A stretch of 46,980 nt of DNA from contig JAFEFW010000623.1 of assembly GCA_018240405.1 (NCBI GenBank), positions 1 through 46,980 on the forward strand. Direction: 5' to 3'. This document shows positions 28,652-37,620 of this stretch, piece by piece. Below the pieces are notes generated by a model. The model was not told the origin of the DNA. It made no database searches and saw only the letters and a list, made by a program, of their open reading frames with translations. Position 1 is the stretch's first letter. Each line of letters starts with the position of its first letter. The stretch comes from Pseudomonadota bacterium. GTDB lineage: Bacteria > Pseudomonadota > Alphaproteobacteria > Acetobacterales > Acetobacteraceae. Both the position numbers and the translations under genes were made by a program.

Positions 28652-29905
28652 GTGTTCGGTCCGTTTGAGCGGATGGTTGCGGGGCGCTACCTGCGCGCGC
28701 GCAAAGGGGAGCGCTTTGTCTCCATCATCGCCATTTTTTCGCTTATCGGGATTGCGCTGGGCGTCGCCACGCTGATCGTCGTCACATCGGTCATGAGCGG
28801 CTTTCAGGTCGAGCTCGTCGCGCGTGTTCTGGGCGTCAACGGTCATGTCACGATCGAGGCCTATGCCGGTCAGAAGATCACCCAGTTCGGGCCGCTGGTG
28901 GACCAGGTCAAGGCGATCCCCGGCGTCACGTCGGCCATTCCGGTGCTGGACGGCCAGGCGCTGCTCAGCACCGAGGGCGGCGGCGCCCGCGGCGGATTGG
29001 TGCGGGGCATTGCTCTGAATGATTTGCGCATGCTGCGGCCGATCAGCGACCACATCGTGGCGGGCGATCTGGCGGCGTTCACAGGCGACGATGCGATTGT
29101 CATTGGCGTCAGCCTTGCCCGCACATATCGACTGAAGCCCGGAGACTCGCTGACGATCATCTCACCGGATGGTGCGGCGACGGCATTCGGCACGATTCCC
29201 CGTGTGCGGGCTTACAAAGTTGTGGCCGTCTTCGATTCCGGCCTGGCTGACTACAACAGCAATGTGGTGTTCCTGCCCCTGCCGGCGGCACAGGTGTTCT
29301 TCCAGAAGCCGGACGCCGTGACCGGCATCGAGATTCGACTGGCCGACGCCGAGAATGTTTCGTCTGTGGAGCGACCGCTGCGCGCACTGCTGCAGGGCAA
29401 GCCGGTCTATGCCCGCGACTGGCGCCATGCCAATGACACCATCGTCGGTGTGCTACAGGTGCAGAAGGACACGATGTTCATCGTCCTGGGCATGATCGTG
29501 CTCGTGGCAGCGTTCAATGTCGTGTCCTCCCTGATCATGCTGGTGAAGGACAAGCGTGGAGACATCGCCGTGCTGCGTACGATGGGTGCGAGCAACGGTG
29601 CCATCATGCGCATATTCCTGATGTGCGGCGCCTTTGTTGGCGTAACCGGCACGCTGGCCGGGACACTCATCGGTATCGCGTTCTGCTGGAACATCCACGC
29701 CGTGCAGGAATTCGTCGAGAACATCACGGGCGGGCGGGTATTCGACGCATCGGTTTTTCTGCTGTCGAAGCTACCGAATACCATCGACTGGGGTGATGTC
29801 GTACGCGTCGTCGTGCTGGGACTGGCGCTGTCCCTGCTGGCAACATTGTACCCAAGCTGGCGCGCCGCCCGCACTGACCCGGTGGAGGCGCTGCGGCATG
29901 AGTGA
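28652..29905 (+). CDS. lolC: Lipoprotein-releasing ABC transporter permease LolC/LolE
   Basis: Inner-membrane subunit that extracts outer-membrane lipoproteins and hands them to LolA. 417 aa. The N-terminal signature is [33 protein letters not shown], with the first helix at about 23–48. A large periplasmic domain follows (about 49–265), then three C-terminal helices (about 270–295, 320–345 and 378–398) with the FtsX-type [11 protein letters not shown] motif. Only one permease gene is present, so it probably forms the LolC/E (LolF-type) homodimer usual in alphaproteobacteria. The GTG start abuts the proS stop, and the end overlaps lolD by 8 nt. Confidence 0.93.
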   Translation: MFGPFERMVAGRYLRARKGERFVSIIAIFSLIGIALGVATLIVVTSVMSGFQVELVARVLGVNGHVTIEAYAGQKITQFGPLVDQVKAIPGVTSAIPVLDGQALLSTEGGGARGGLVRGIALNDLRMLRPISDHIVAGDLAAFTGDDAIVIGVSLARTYRLKPGDSLTIISPDGAATAFGTIPRVRAYKVVAVFDSGLADYNSNVVFLPLPAAQVFFQKPDAVTGIEIRLADAENVSSVERPLRALLQGKPVYARDWRHANDTIVGVLQVQKDTMFIVLGMIVLVAAFNVVSSLIMLVKDKRGDIAVLRTMGASNGAIMRIFLMCGAFVGVTGTLAGTLIGIAFCWNIHAVQEFVENITGGRVFDASVFLLSKLPNTIDWGDVVRVVVLGLALSLLATLYPSWRAARTDPVEALRHE

Positions 29906-30569
29906 CCCGCTGCTCCTTCGCAACGTCCGTCGTACCTATCGCGGGGACGCCGGCGAACTGCCGGTGCTACGCGGCGCCGACCTCACGTTGCGCGCTGGTG
30001 AGATCGTCGCCCTGGTGGCGCCATCGGGCGCCGGCAAGTCGACGTTGCTGCATGTTGCCGGTCTGCTCGACCGGCCGGATGGCGGTTCAGTCATTGTTGA
30101 GGGGAATGAAGCCGGCGCTCTATCCGACAAGGCGCGTACGGCGATCCGTCGCGACACGATCGGGTTTGTCTACCAGTTCCACCACCTGCTGCCAGAGTTC
30201 TCGGCGCTGGAGAACGTCGTGTTGCCGCAGATGATCGCCGGTAAGCCGCGGCGGACTGCTGAACAGCGAGGCACGGCGCTATTGGAGAGTTTTGGTCTTG
30301 CTGCGCGCCTCGGTCATCTGCCCGGGAAACTGTCGGGTGGCGAGCAGCAGCGGGTTGCCATAGCCCGGGCATTGGCTAACGCACCGAAGGTGCTGCTGGC
30401 CGACGAGCCAACAGGAAACCTGGATGTTGGCACGGCGGAAAGGGTGTTTTCGGAACTGCTGGCGGTGGTGCGGGCACATGGGCTTGCGGCACTGATTGCC
30501 ACCCATAATCCCGACCTAGCCGCGCGTATGGATCGCGTTGTGACGTTACGGGACGGCCGCCTGGGCTAA
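29898..30569 (+). CDS. lolD: Lipoprotein-releasing ABC transporter ATP-binding protein LolD
   Basis: Cytoplasmic ATPase powering lipoprotein release with LolC. 223 aa. Walker A is APSGAGKST (about 41–49), the Q-loop is in [17 protein letters not shown] (a typical LolD segment), the signature is [15 protein letters not shown], Walker B is [12 protein letters not shown], and the H-loop is in [12 protein letters not shown] 29898 overlaps the lolC 3' end by 8 nt, which fixes the start. Residues upstream in the same frame belong to lolC in another frame. It is the last gene of the proS–lolC–lolD unit. Confidence 0.95.
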   Translation: MSDPLLLRNVRRTYRGDAGELPVLRGADLTLRAGEIVALVAPSGAGKSTLLHVAGLLDRPDGGSVIVEGNEAGALSDKARTAIRRDTIGFVYQFHHLLPEFSALENVVLPQMIAGKPRRTAEQRGTALLESFGLAARLGHLPGKLSGGEQQRVAIARALANAPKVLLADEPTGNLDVGTAERVFSELLAVVRAHGLAALIATHNPDLAARMDRVVTLRDGRLG

Positions 30570-30581
30570 GTCAGCGGACGC

Positions 30582-30601
30582 GCGCTACCCGTTGGTAGCG
30601 C
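30582..30601. terminator. Perfect hairpin between lolD and the RND adaptor (terminator or operator)
   Basis: GCGCTACC-CGTT-GGTAGCGC is an 8-bp stem with a 4-nt loop, 13 nt after the lolD stop and about 80 nt before the RND adaptor ATG. There is no T-tract. As DNA it is a 20-bp palindrome that could also bind a TetR-type dimer controlling the efflux genes. Confidence 0.5.
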
Positions 30602-30683
30602 TACAAACGGCTTTGGAATTGTGCTGGAAGCGTCTACGACGTTGGCCGTTGCGTCTCTGCGATCACGATTGGATCAGCCTGTC

Positions 30684-31790
30684 ATGCGTCCTCTGATGGT
30701 TCTTGCCGCATTCCTGCTACTCAGCCAGAGCGTTGCGCAGGCGCAGACGGCGCCGCCGAAGCCAATCCCGGTTGGCGTCGTCACGGCCGCGCTGCGACCG
30801 GTGACCCGAGCTACGGACTACGCGGGGCGCATTGAAGCAACGGAACGGGTGGATGTCCGTGCCCGCGTTACCGGCTTCCTGGAGGAAGTGCTGTTCAAGG
30901 AAGGCGAAACCGTCAAGGCCGGTGCGCCGCTCTACCGCATCGAGAAAGGCCCGTTTGAAGCCGCCGTCCTGCAGGCACGCGGCGCGCTGCTGCAGGCACA
31001 GGCGACGTTTGCCAATGCGTCGCTTCAACGCCAGCGCGCGGACGAACTGGTCAAGACCAGCGCGATGTCGGTGGCCAACCGCGACGAGCGTGTGGCGGCG
31101 GAACAGAATGCACAGGGGTCCGTCATCCGGGCAGAGGCGGATCTGCGGACCGCCACTATCAACCTGTCCTATACGGACATTGTTGCTCCGATTGACGGGC
31201 GGATCGGCCGCAGCGCGGTCACCAAAGGCAATGTCGTGGGGCCTGATTCAGGTGTGCTGACAGTGATCCTGAGTGAGGATCCGATTTACACCGTTTTCCC
31301 GGTCAGCCAGCGCGAATTCCTGGACCTGCAGAAGGCGGAGGCCAAGGTCGACGCTGCAGCGATGGTGGTAAAGATTCGTTTCTCGGATGGCTCGCAGTAT
31401 CCATTGGACGGCAAGATCAACTTTATCGACGTTAAGGTTGATCGCACGACCGATACGGTTCTGGTGCGGGCGACCGTGCCAAATCCAAACGGCACGCTGG
31501 TGGATGGCCAGTTCGTCAATGTCCAGGTCCAGGGCGACAAGCCCGAGGAGCAGATTGTCATCCCGCAGTCGGCACTGTTGAGTGACCAGGGCGGCATCTA
31601 CGTCATGGTTGCCGACAACGGCAAAGCCGTCGTCCGGCGCATCAAGCTCGGCGCCAACGTCGGTGCGAATGTTGCGGTGATGGACGGCCTGAAGCCCGGC
31701 GATCTGGTCATCGTTGAGGGACTGCAGGCGTTGCGTCCTGACGCGCCGGTGCAGCCGTCGCCCGCTAGTATTGGCGTGCAGAGCAACTAG
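30684..31790 (+). CDS. RND efflux periplasmic adaptor (membrane fusion protein)
   Basis: 368 aa of the HlyD/AcrA family, linking an RND pump to an outer-membrane channel. A signal sequence ([21 protein letters not shown]) lacks a lipobox cysteine, unlike AcrA. The lipoyl half-motifs are [22 protein letters not shown] and [17 protein letters not shown], flanking a coiled-coil hairpin (about 80–135). The beta-barrel domain includes [16 protein letters not shown]. An upstream GTG at 30621 extends the frame, but ATG 30684 puts the signal peptide at the N-terminus. The pump gene starts 2 nt after this stop. Confidence 0.9.
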   Translation: MRPLMVLAAFLLLSQSVAQAQTAPPKPIPVGVVTAALRPVTRATDYAGRIEATERVDVRARVTGFLEEVLFKEGETVKAGAPLYRIEKGPFEAAVLQARGALLQAQATFANASLQRQRADELVKTSAMSVANRDERVAAEQNAQGSVIRAEADLRTATINLSYTDIVAPIDGRIGRSAVTKGNVVGPDSGVLTVILSEDPIYTVFPVSQREFLDLQKAEAKVDAAAMVVKIRFSDGSQYPLDGKINFIDVKVDRTTDTVLVRATVPNPNGTLVDGQFVNVQVQGDKPEEQIVIPQSALLSDQGGIYVMVADNGKAVVRRIKLGANVGANVAVMDGLKPGDLVIVEGLQALRPDAPVQPSPASIGVQSN

Positions 31791-31792
31791 CG

Positions 31793-34700
31793 ATGATCTC
31801 GGCCATCTTCGTCGATCGCCCCAGGCTGGCGATCGTCATCTCCGTGCTGATGACCATTGCCGGGCTGATTTCGCTCAAGGTCATTCCACTGGCGCAGTAT
31901 CCGGACATTGTGCCGCCGCAGGTGTCGGTGACGACATACTATCCGGGCGCCTCGGCCGGCGTCGTCGAAGCCACCGTTGCGCAGCCGATCGAGGCGCAGA
32001 TGGTCGGCGTCGACAATCTTCTGTATATGAAGAGCATCAGCGGCGATGATGGCAGCTATACCCTGACGCTGTCGTTCGAACTCGGCACGAACCCGGACAT
32101 CAACACCGTCAACGCCAACAACCGCGTTCAGGTGGCACTATCGAAGCTGCCGTCCGAGGTGCGCCAGCAGGGTGTGACGGTCAAAAAGCAGTCATCCGCG
32201 CTGCTCGGCGTTATTTCGATCTACTCGCCGAACAAGACCTACGACGCTCTCTACATTTCCAACTACGTCACCATCAACCTGCTTGACGAGATTAAGGCGA
32301 CTCGCGGTGTGGGTGATGCCAAGCAGCTTGGCGGCCAGGACTACGCCATGCGGATCTGGATGAAGACCGACCGCATGACCGGCCTGGATCTGACGGCGGC
32401 TGACGTGATCAACGCAATCAAAGCGCAAAACACGCAGGCTGCGGCTGGCCGCATCGGCGCACGGCCGATCAGCAACGACCAGCAATTGCAGTTGAACGTG
32501 CAGATGAAGGGGCGCCTGACGACGCCCGAGGAATTCGAACGCATCATCCTTCGCACCAATTCCGACGGGTCGGTGCTTCGCATCGGCGACGTGGCGCGGG
32601 TGGAACTGGGCGCGCAGACGCTGGACCGGGATACCCGCCTCAATGGCACACCGGCGGCACTGATCGCCATCTATCAGGCACCAGGCGCCAACGCCGTGTC
32701 TACACTCGACGCCGTGAAGCAGGTGGTGCGTGATATCGCCAAGGACTTTCCGAAGGACCTGGAGTGGAAGGTCACATACGACACGACCACCTTCGTTCTG
32801 GACACCATCCATGAGGTGGTGAAGACGATGATCGAGGCGTTCGTCCTGGTCGTCATCGTTGTCTATCTGTTCCTCGGCAGCCTGCGCGCCACGCTGATCC
32901 CGACACTGGCCGTGCCGGTCAGCCTGATCGGCACCTTCGTGGTGCTGAATGCCATTGGCTACTCCGCCAACTCCGTCAGCCTGCTGGCCGTCGTGTTGGC
33001 GATCGGCATCGTCGTGGACGACGCGATTGTCGTCGTCGAGGCGGTCGAGCACGAGATGGAGGAGCATCCGGAACGATCGGTCGCCGAGTCCACCAAAATT
33101 GCGATGGGCAAGATCACCGCTCCGGTGATCGCCATAACCTTGGTGTTGCTGTCGGTGTTCGTGCCGATCGGCTTCATCTCCGGAATTTCCGGCGAGTTGT
33201 TCCGGCAATTCGCAGTCACCGTCGGCGTGTCGATGCTGCTGTCGGCGATCAATGCGCTGACGCTGTCACCGGCGCTGTGCGCGATCCTGCTGAAGCCGCA
33301 TCACGGGCCGCGGCGCGGGCCGATCGGCGTGGTGATGCGCTTCATCGACCGCGTACGCGATGGTTACGGTTCGGTCGTGGCGCGCCTGGTGCGGGTCTCC
33401 ATCATCAGCATCCCGCTTGTCGTGCTGTTCGGCGTCGGCGTCTATTTCTCGGCCAAAGTCACCCCAACAGGGTTCCTGCCGCAGGACGACCAGGGCGCGT
33501 TCTTCACCATCATCCAATTGCCGGACGGTGCGTCCGTCGCTCGAACCGAGGCGGTGGTAAAGCAGGCCGAGGCAATCCTGGCGAAGGAAGAAGCGGTGGC
33601 GGACACTATGTCCATCTCCGGCCTGAACTTCATCGACAATCTGTCGCAACCGAATGCCGCCTTCATCATCGTGACGCTGAAGCCATTCGAGGAGCGCAAG
33701 GACCCGGGTAAGACGGCTGATGCGGTGATTGCACGGCTGGGGCAGGAGTTCCGAAGTATCCGTGGCGGCATGGCGGTGCCAATCGCGCCGCCGCCGATTA
33801 TTGGCCTGGGAACCGGCGGTGGCTTCACCTTCGTGCTGCAGGACGTGCGCGGCGGCGACTCCAAGCAATTGGCCATGGCGCTACGCGGACTGCTGGTTGC
33901 CGCGAACCAGGACGCGCAATTGTCGCGGGTGTTCAGCACGTTCTCCGCGTCCAACCCGTCCGTATATCTCGATATCGATCGCGATAAGGCGCAGATCCTG
34001 GGCGTGCCGCTGTCGAACATCTTTCAGACGCTGCAGGCGAACCTGGGCGGCGCCTATGTCAACGACATGAACCTGTTCGGTCGCACCTGGCAGGTGCAGG
34101 TGCAGGCCGAGGCATCGGACCGCGCGTCGGTCGACGACATCTATAAGCTGAACGTGCGCAACGAAAAGGGCGAGATGATTCCGTTGCGCAGCCTGGTCGA
34201 GGTGAAGGTCGTACAGGGTCCGCAGGGCATTATCCGCTATAACAACAAGCTGGCGGTGACGGTGCAGGGATCGGGTGCGCCGGGCGTGTCCTCGGGCGCA
34301 GCGCTGGCGGCGATGGACGCGGTTGCGGCGAGGACGCTGCCCGCGGGTTACCGCGGTGCATGGACCGACACGGCGTTTCAGGAGAAGCGGGCGGAAGGGC
34401 AGACCACAATCATCCTGTTCTTCGCCGTTCTATTCGCCTATCTGTTCCTTGTGGCACTGTATGAGAGCTGGACTATTCCGGTTCCGGTTCTTCTGTCGGT
34501 CACGGTTGGTATCCTCGGTTCCTTCATCGCCATCATGCTCGGCGGGCTCACGCTGGACCTGTACGGGCAGATCGGCATGGTGGTGCTGATCGGCCTGGCG
34601 GCGAAGAATGGCATCCTCATTGTCGAGTTCTCGAAGGAGCAGCGCGAGCGTGGCGTCCCGCTGCTGGAGGCGGCGATCGAAGGCGCGCGCCTGCGGTTCC

Positions 34701-34939
34701 GGCCGGTGATGATGACCAGCTTTGCGTTCATTCTCGGGTTGTATCCGCTGGTGGTCGCTGTCGGCGCCAGCCAGTTGGCGCGGCGCAATGTCGGCACGCC
34801 GGTGTTCGGCGGCATGATCGCGGCGAGCGCGATTGGCATCTTTGTGATTCCAATCCTCTACGTCGTGTTCCAGTCGTTACGAGAACGGGTGAAGGGCGGA
34901 CGTGACAGGGGCGGAGCATCCGGCGAACCCACTACGTAG
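31793..34939 (+). CDS. RND multidrug efflux permease (AcrB/MexB, HAE1 type)
   Basis: 1048 aa, the normal length for HAE1 pumps: 12 helices with two large periplasmic loops. The N-terminus [19 protein letters not shown], the [23 protein letters not shown] block and GATVAQPIE-like segment are standard. The proton-relay aspartates lie in [17 protein letters not shown] (helix 4), and the helix 10 lysine region is [18 protein letters not shown]. The proton-driven tripartite complex exports hydrophobic drugs or detergents. No outer-membrane TolC-type gene follows, so the channel must be encoded elsewhere. No dedicated regulator gene adjoins. Confidence 0.95.
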   Translation: MISAIFVDRPRLAIVISVLMTIAGLISLKVIPLAQYPDIVPPQVSVTTYYPGASAGVVEATVAQPIEAQMVGVDNLLYMKSISGDDGSYTLTLSFELGTNPDINTVNANNRVQVALSKLPSEVRQQGVTVKKQSSALLGVISIYSPNKTYDALYISNYVTINLLDEIKATRGVGDAKQLGGQDYAMRIWMKTDRMTGLDLTAADVINAIKAQNTQAAAGRIGARPISNDQQLQLNVQMKGRLTTPEEFERIILRTNSDGSVLRIGDVARVELGAQTLDRDTRLNGTPAALIAIYQAPGANAVSTLDAVKQVVRDIAKDFPKDLEWKVTYDTTTFVLDTIHEVVKTMIEAFVLVVIVVYLFLGSLRATLIPTLAVPVSLIGTFVVLNAIGYSANSVSLLAVVLAIGIVVDDAIVVVEAVEHEMEEHPERSVAESTKIAMGKITAPVIAITLVLLSVFVPIGFISGISGELFRQFAVTVGVSMLLSAINALTLSPALCAILLKPHHGPRRGPIGVVMRFIDRVRDGYGSVVARLVRVSIISIPLVVLFGVGVYFSAKVTPTGFLPQDDQGAFFTIIQLPDGASVARTEAVVKQAEAILAKEEAVADTMSISGLNFIDNLSQPNAAFIIVTLKPFEERKDPGKTADAVIARLGQEFRSIRGGMAVPIAPPPIIGLGTGGGFTFVLQDVRGGDSKQLAMALRGLLVAANQDAQLSRVFSTFSASNPSVYLDIDRDKAQILGVPLSNIFQTLQANLGGAYVNDMNLFGRTWQVQVQAEASDRASVDDIYKLNVRNEKGEMIPLRSLVEVKVVQGPQGIIRYNNKLAVTVQGSGAPGVSSGAALAAMDAVAARTLPAGYRGAWTDTAFQEKRAEGQTTIILFFAVLFAYLFLVALYESWTIPVPVLLSVTVGILGSFIAIMLGGLTLDLYGQIGMVVLIGLAAKNGILIVEFSKEQRERGVPLLEAAIEGARLRFRPVMMTSFAFILGLYPLVVAVGASQLARRNVGTPVFGGMIAASAIGIFVIPILYVVFQSLRERVKGGRDRGGASGEPTT

Positions 34940-35330
34940 CTGCGGGCGACGATGTGGCGGATGGAACGGCTTGCACAGCCAGCCGCAAATCCGCCGGGTC
35001 GGTTGCACGTGCTGTTGAGCGCTTACATGAGCCCCCGTCGTCGCATCGGGCGCCATGATCTTGCCGCTGCCCCCCGGCGATGCGGCACGTCCGGTGTCAC
35101 TGTACCCGCCGCGCAGCAGCTTTTGCGCTGCAGGCGCCCCACTCAAAGTTTCCCGATGCCATGGGACGGCCATGCCGTTCCCCGGACGTCTCCGCGGTTT
35201 AGTGATGAAAAGCGTCCCGTCCGCCGCACTGGCGCTGATATCCGGGCTGTAACCGACGCACTGTCGCGCATCCGCCTCGCTTGTCCGTCGCAGCGAAATC
35301 TCCCACCATCACGGCAGGGAGTTGGAATGC
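34940..35330. other. Intergenic region between the RND pump and the flavin monooxygenase
   Basis: No supported gene, RNA or convincing terminator in 391 nt. Short open frames here lack a ribosome site and conserved features. It should contain the promoter of the monooxygenase unit, but I cannot identify one. Confidence 0.5.
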
Positions 35331-36473
35331 ATGCCGAGACAGTCTCTGCGGATCGCAATCATCGGCGCCGGTATTGGCGGCCTCACCGCCGCAGCCTGCC
35401 TGCGCCGCATCGGCTTCGACGTCCGTATTTTTGAGCAGGCGCGAGGCTTCACCCGCCTCGGCGCGGGCATCCAGCAGGCGCCGAACGCCATTCGCGTGCT
35501 CTACGGCCTGGGGCTACGGGAACAACTGCTGGCGCAGGCGTTCCAGCCCGACAGCAATGACTCCCGCGACTACGATACCGGCGCCCTGACGAACTCCCTG
35601 CCGCTCGGTGACACGGTACGCGCCAAACACGGCGTGCCGTATTTCCTGATGCATCGGGGAGATCTGCACGCCATGCTGGCGGAACTGGTTCCATCTGAGA
35701 TCATCCGCCTCAACCACAAGCTGGCCGGAATCGACCACAACCAGGACAGCAGCGTCCGCCTGACCTTTACCAACGGTGAGACCGCACAAGCAGATGTGGT
35801 GATCGGCGCCGACGGCGTCCACTCCGTCGTCCGCGAGGCCATGCTCGGCGCCGAAGCGCCACGATTTACCGGCCGCGTCGCCTATCGTACCGTGTTTCCG
35901 ACACGCCTGCTGAACGGGTTGGAGGTTTATCCTTGCATCAAATGGTGGGGCCCGGACCGCCACATTGTCAGCTACTTCGTCAACCCGCGGCGCGACGAGC
36001 TTTATTTTGTGACCAGCACGCCGGAACCGGAGTTCGCTATTGAGTCCTGGTCCGCCAAGGGCGACCTGGCAATGCTGCGCGCCGCATATGATACGTTTCA
36101 TCCGCAAGTGCGGGCGATCCTCGCTGCCTGTCCGGACGTGCACAAATGGGCACTGGTCGAGCGCGACCCACTGCCGCGCTGGGTCGAAGGCAACGTAGCC
36201 CTGCTCGGCGATGCCTGCCACCCGATGACGCCGTATATGGCGCAGGGCGCATCGACGTCGATCGAAGACGGCGCTGTCTTGTCCCGCTGTCTTGACCGCG
36301 TGGACCGCGACGGCGTGCACCAGGCGCTGCTGCGCTATGAGGCGACGCGCAAGCCGCGAACCTCTCGGATACAAACGACCTCGGCGCAAAACACCTGGTT
36401 GAAGACGCCGCACGATGCCGACTGGGTCTACGGTTATGACGCCTGGACGGTTCCGCTGGCGAACGCAGGATAG
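35331..36473 (+). CDS. FAD-dependent aromatic monooxygenase, 6-hydroxynicotinate 3-monooxygenase (NicC)-like
   Basis: Class A flavoprotein hydroxylase, 380 aa. The FAD-binding GAGIGG is at about 12–17. GADG in VIGADGVHSVVREAMLGAEAP and GDACHPMTPYMAQGAS near residue 300 complete the FAD site. From memory of the family, the segments FTRLGAGI, HRGDLHAM, CIKWWGPDRH, RRDELYFVTS and WVYGYDAW resemble NicC, which converts 6-hydroxynicotinate to 2,5-dihydroxypyridine. Salicylate-type hydroxylases are the alternative. No nicX, nicD, nicE or nicF gene is nearby, so the pathway is unproven. ATG 35331 has GGGAG upstream; TTG 35322 is a weaker option. Confidence 0.85.
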   Translation: MPRQSLRIAIIGAGIGGLTAAACLRRIGFDVRIFEQARGFTRLGAGIQQAPNAIRVLYGLGLREQLLAQAFQPDSNDSRDYDTGALTNSLPLGDTVRAKHGVPYFLMHRGDLHAMLAELVPSEIIRLNHKLAGIDHNQDSSVRLTFTNGETAQADVVIGADGVHSVVREAMLGAEAPRFTGRVAYRTVFPTRLLNGLEVYPCIKWWGPDRHIVSYFVNPRRDELYFVTSTPEPEFAIESWSAKGDLAMLRAAYDTFHPQVRAILAACPDVHKWALVERDPLPRWVEGNVALLGDACHPMTPYMAQGASTSIEDGAVLSRCLDRVDRDGVHQALLRYEATRKPRTSRIQTTSAQNTWLKTPHDADWVYGYDAWTVPLANAG

Positions 36474-36487
36474 AGAGGAAACCCCGA

Positions 36488-37381
36488 ATGGATGCAGGAT
36501 ATCTGGGCGTCGGCAACATGGGATTGCCCATGGCCGGCAAGCTGATGGACGGCGGGCACAGCCTGACGATCTACGACATCAATGAAGGTGCAATGCAGCC
36601 GCTGTTGGAGCGGCAGGCGCGCCGCGCCCGGTCGCCGAAGGAACTCGCCGACAAGCATGAGATCGTCTTCGTCTCGCTGCCGACCCTGGCGGCCTTTCGA
36701 GCCGTGGCGTTTGGGCCGGAGGGACTTGTGCATGGCGCCAAGATGAAGCTGTTGGTCAACACATGCACTGTTGGTGTGCCGTTCGTCGACGAACTCGTCT
36801 CCGGGATGGCGCCAAAGGGTGTAACCGTTGTCGATTGCCCGATCTCCGGCGGCCCGCCGGGCGCACGTGCTGGTACGCTCTCAGTGATGGTGTCGGGCGA
36901 CCCAGCGGCGGTGGAACAAGTCTGGCCGATGATCTCGCTATGGGGCCGTACGCTGAACAGAGCAGGCGACAAGCCGGGTGCGGCCCAGGTGCTGAAGCTG
37001 ACTAACAACATCCTGTCAGCCGTGGCGCTGGCGGCGACGTCCGAAGCCTTTGTGATGGGCGCGAAGGGCGGCCTTGACCCCGAGGTGATGGTCTCGGCGA
37101 TCAGCGCCGGCAGCGGCCGCAACAGCGCGGTTGACTCGAAATTCCCGTTGTCGGTGCTGACCCGCAGCTTCGACTTTGGCGCCGAGATGCATATTCTGAT
37201 GAAGGACATCGACCTGGCGATCGAGCAGGGCGAGCAACTCGGCGTGCCAATGTGGGTCTGCCAGGCAGCCAGGCTGGTGTTCAAGCATGCCATGTTCCAA
37301 GGCGCGGCGACGGAGGACCTGACCGCGATCGTGAAGTACGTAGAGCGAGGCGCCGGGTTCGAGATTCCAAAGACGCGGTAA
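36488..37381 (+). CDS. 3-hydroxyisobutyrate-dehydrogenase-family oxidoreductase
   Basis: 297 aa NAD(P)-dependent beta-hydroxyacid dehydrogenase. The Rossmann motif is GVGNMG (7–12), the substrate motif DCPISGGPPGA (about 116–126), and the catalytic Lys170 lies in LKLTNN. The family's usual STxxP-type segment reads NTCTVGVPF here. A GAGGAAAC stretch before the ATG serves as ribosome site. It starts 14 nt after the NicC-like gene, so the two are probably cotranscribed and may act on the same aromatic breakdown route. It is clearly diverged from the paralogue at 13505–14398. The substrate is unknown. Confidence 0.85.
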   Translation: MDAGYLGVGNMGLPMAGKLMDGGHSLTIYDINEGAMQPLLERQARRARSPKELADKHEIVFVSLPTLAAFRAVAFGPEGLVHGAKMKLLVNTCTVGVPFVDELVSGMAPKGVTVVDCPISGGPPGARAGTLSVMVSGDPAAVEQVWPMISLWGRTLNRAGDKPGAAQVLKLTNNILSAVALAATSEAFVMGAKGGLDPEVMVSAISAGSGRNSAVDSKFPLSVLTRSFDFGAEMHILMKDIDLAIEQGEQLGVPMWVCQAARLVFKHAMFQGAATEDLTAIVKYVERGAGFEIPKTR

Positions 37382-37620
37382 TTCGCCTTACTGTCGGGGC
37401 GGTCCTCGTGCAGGCCATCCGTTCGTTGGACTGCGCCGGCGCCAAAGGTTGTAGCCGGCCGGTACGAGGCTGGCCGGGGCCGCGCGGACGCGGATCGCTC
37501 TTCCGCCACCGGTAACATGACCGCCTTCAGCATGGTCGTGCCGCGCGCAGGCGTGTATAGGCTGGCCGGATCGACCGAACGAACTGGTCAGCAAAGCGCC
37601 ATTTGCCATACGGGACCGCT

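Noticed and set aside
37382-37620. Regulatory RNA leader before ileS
   Set aside because: Only short GC-rich self-complementary stretches are visible. No T-box sequence or consistent structure could be supported.
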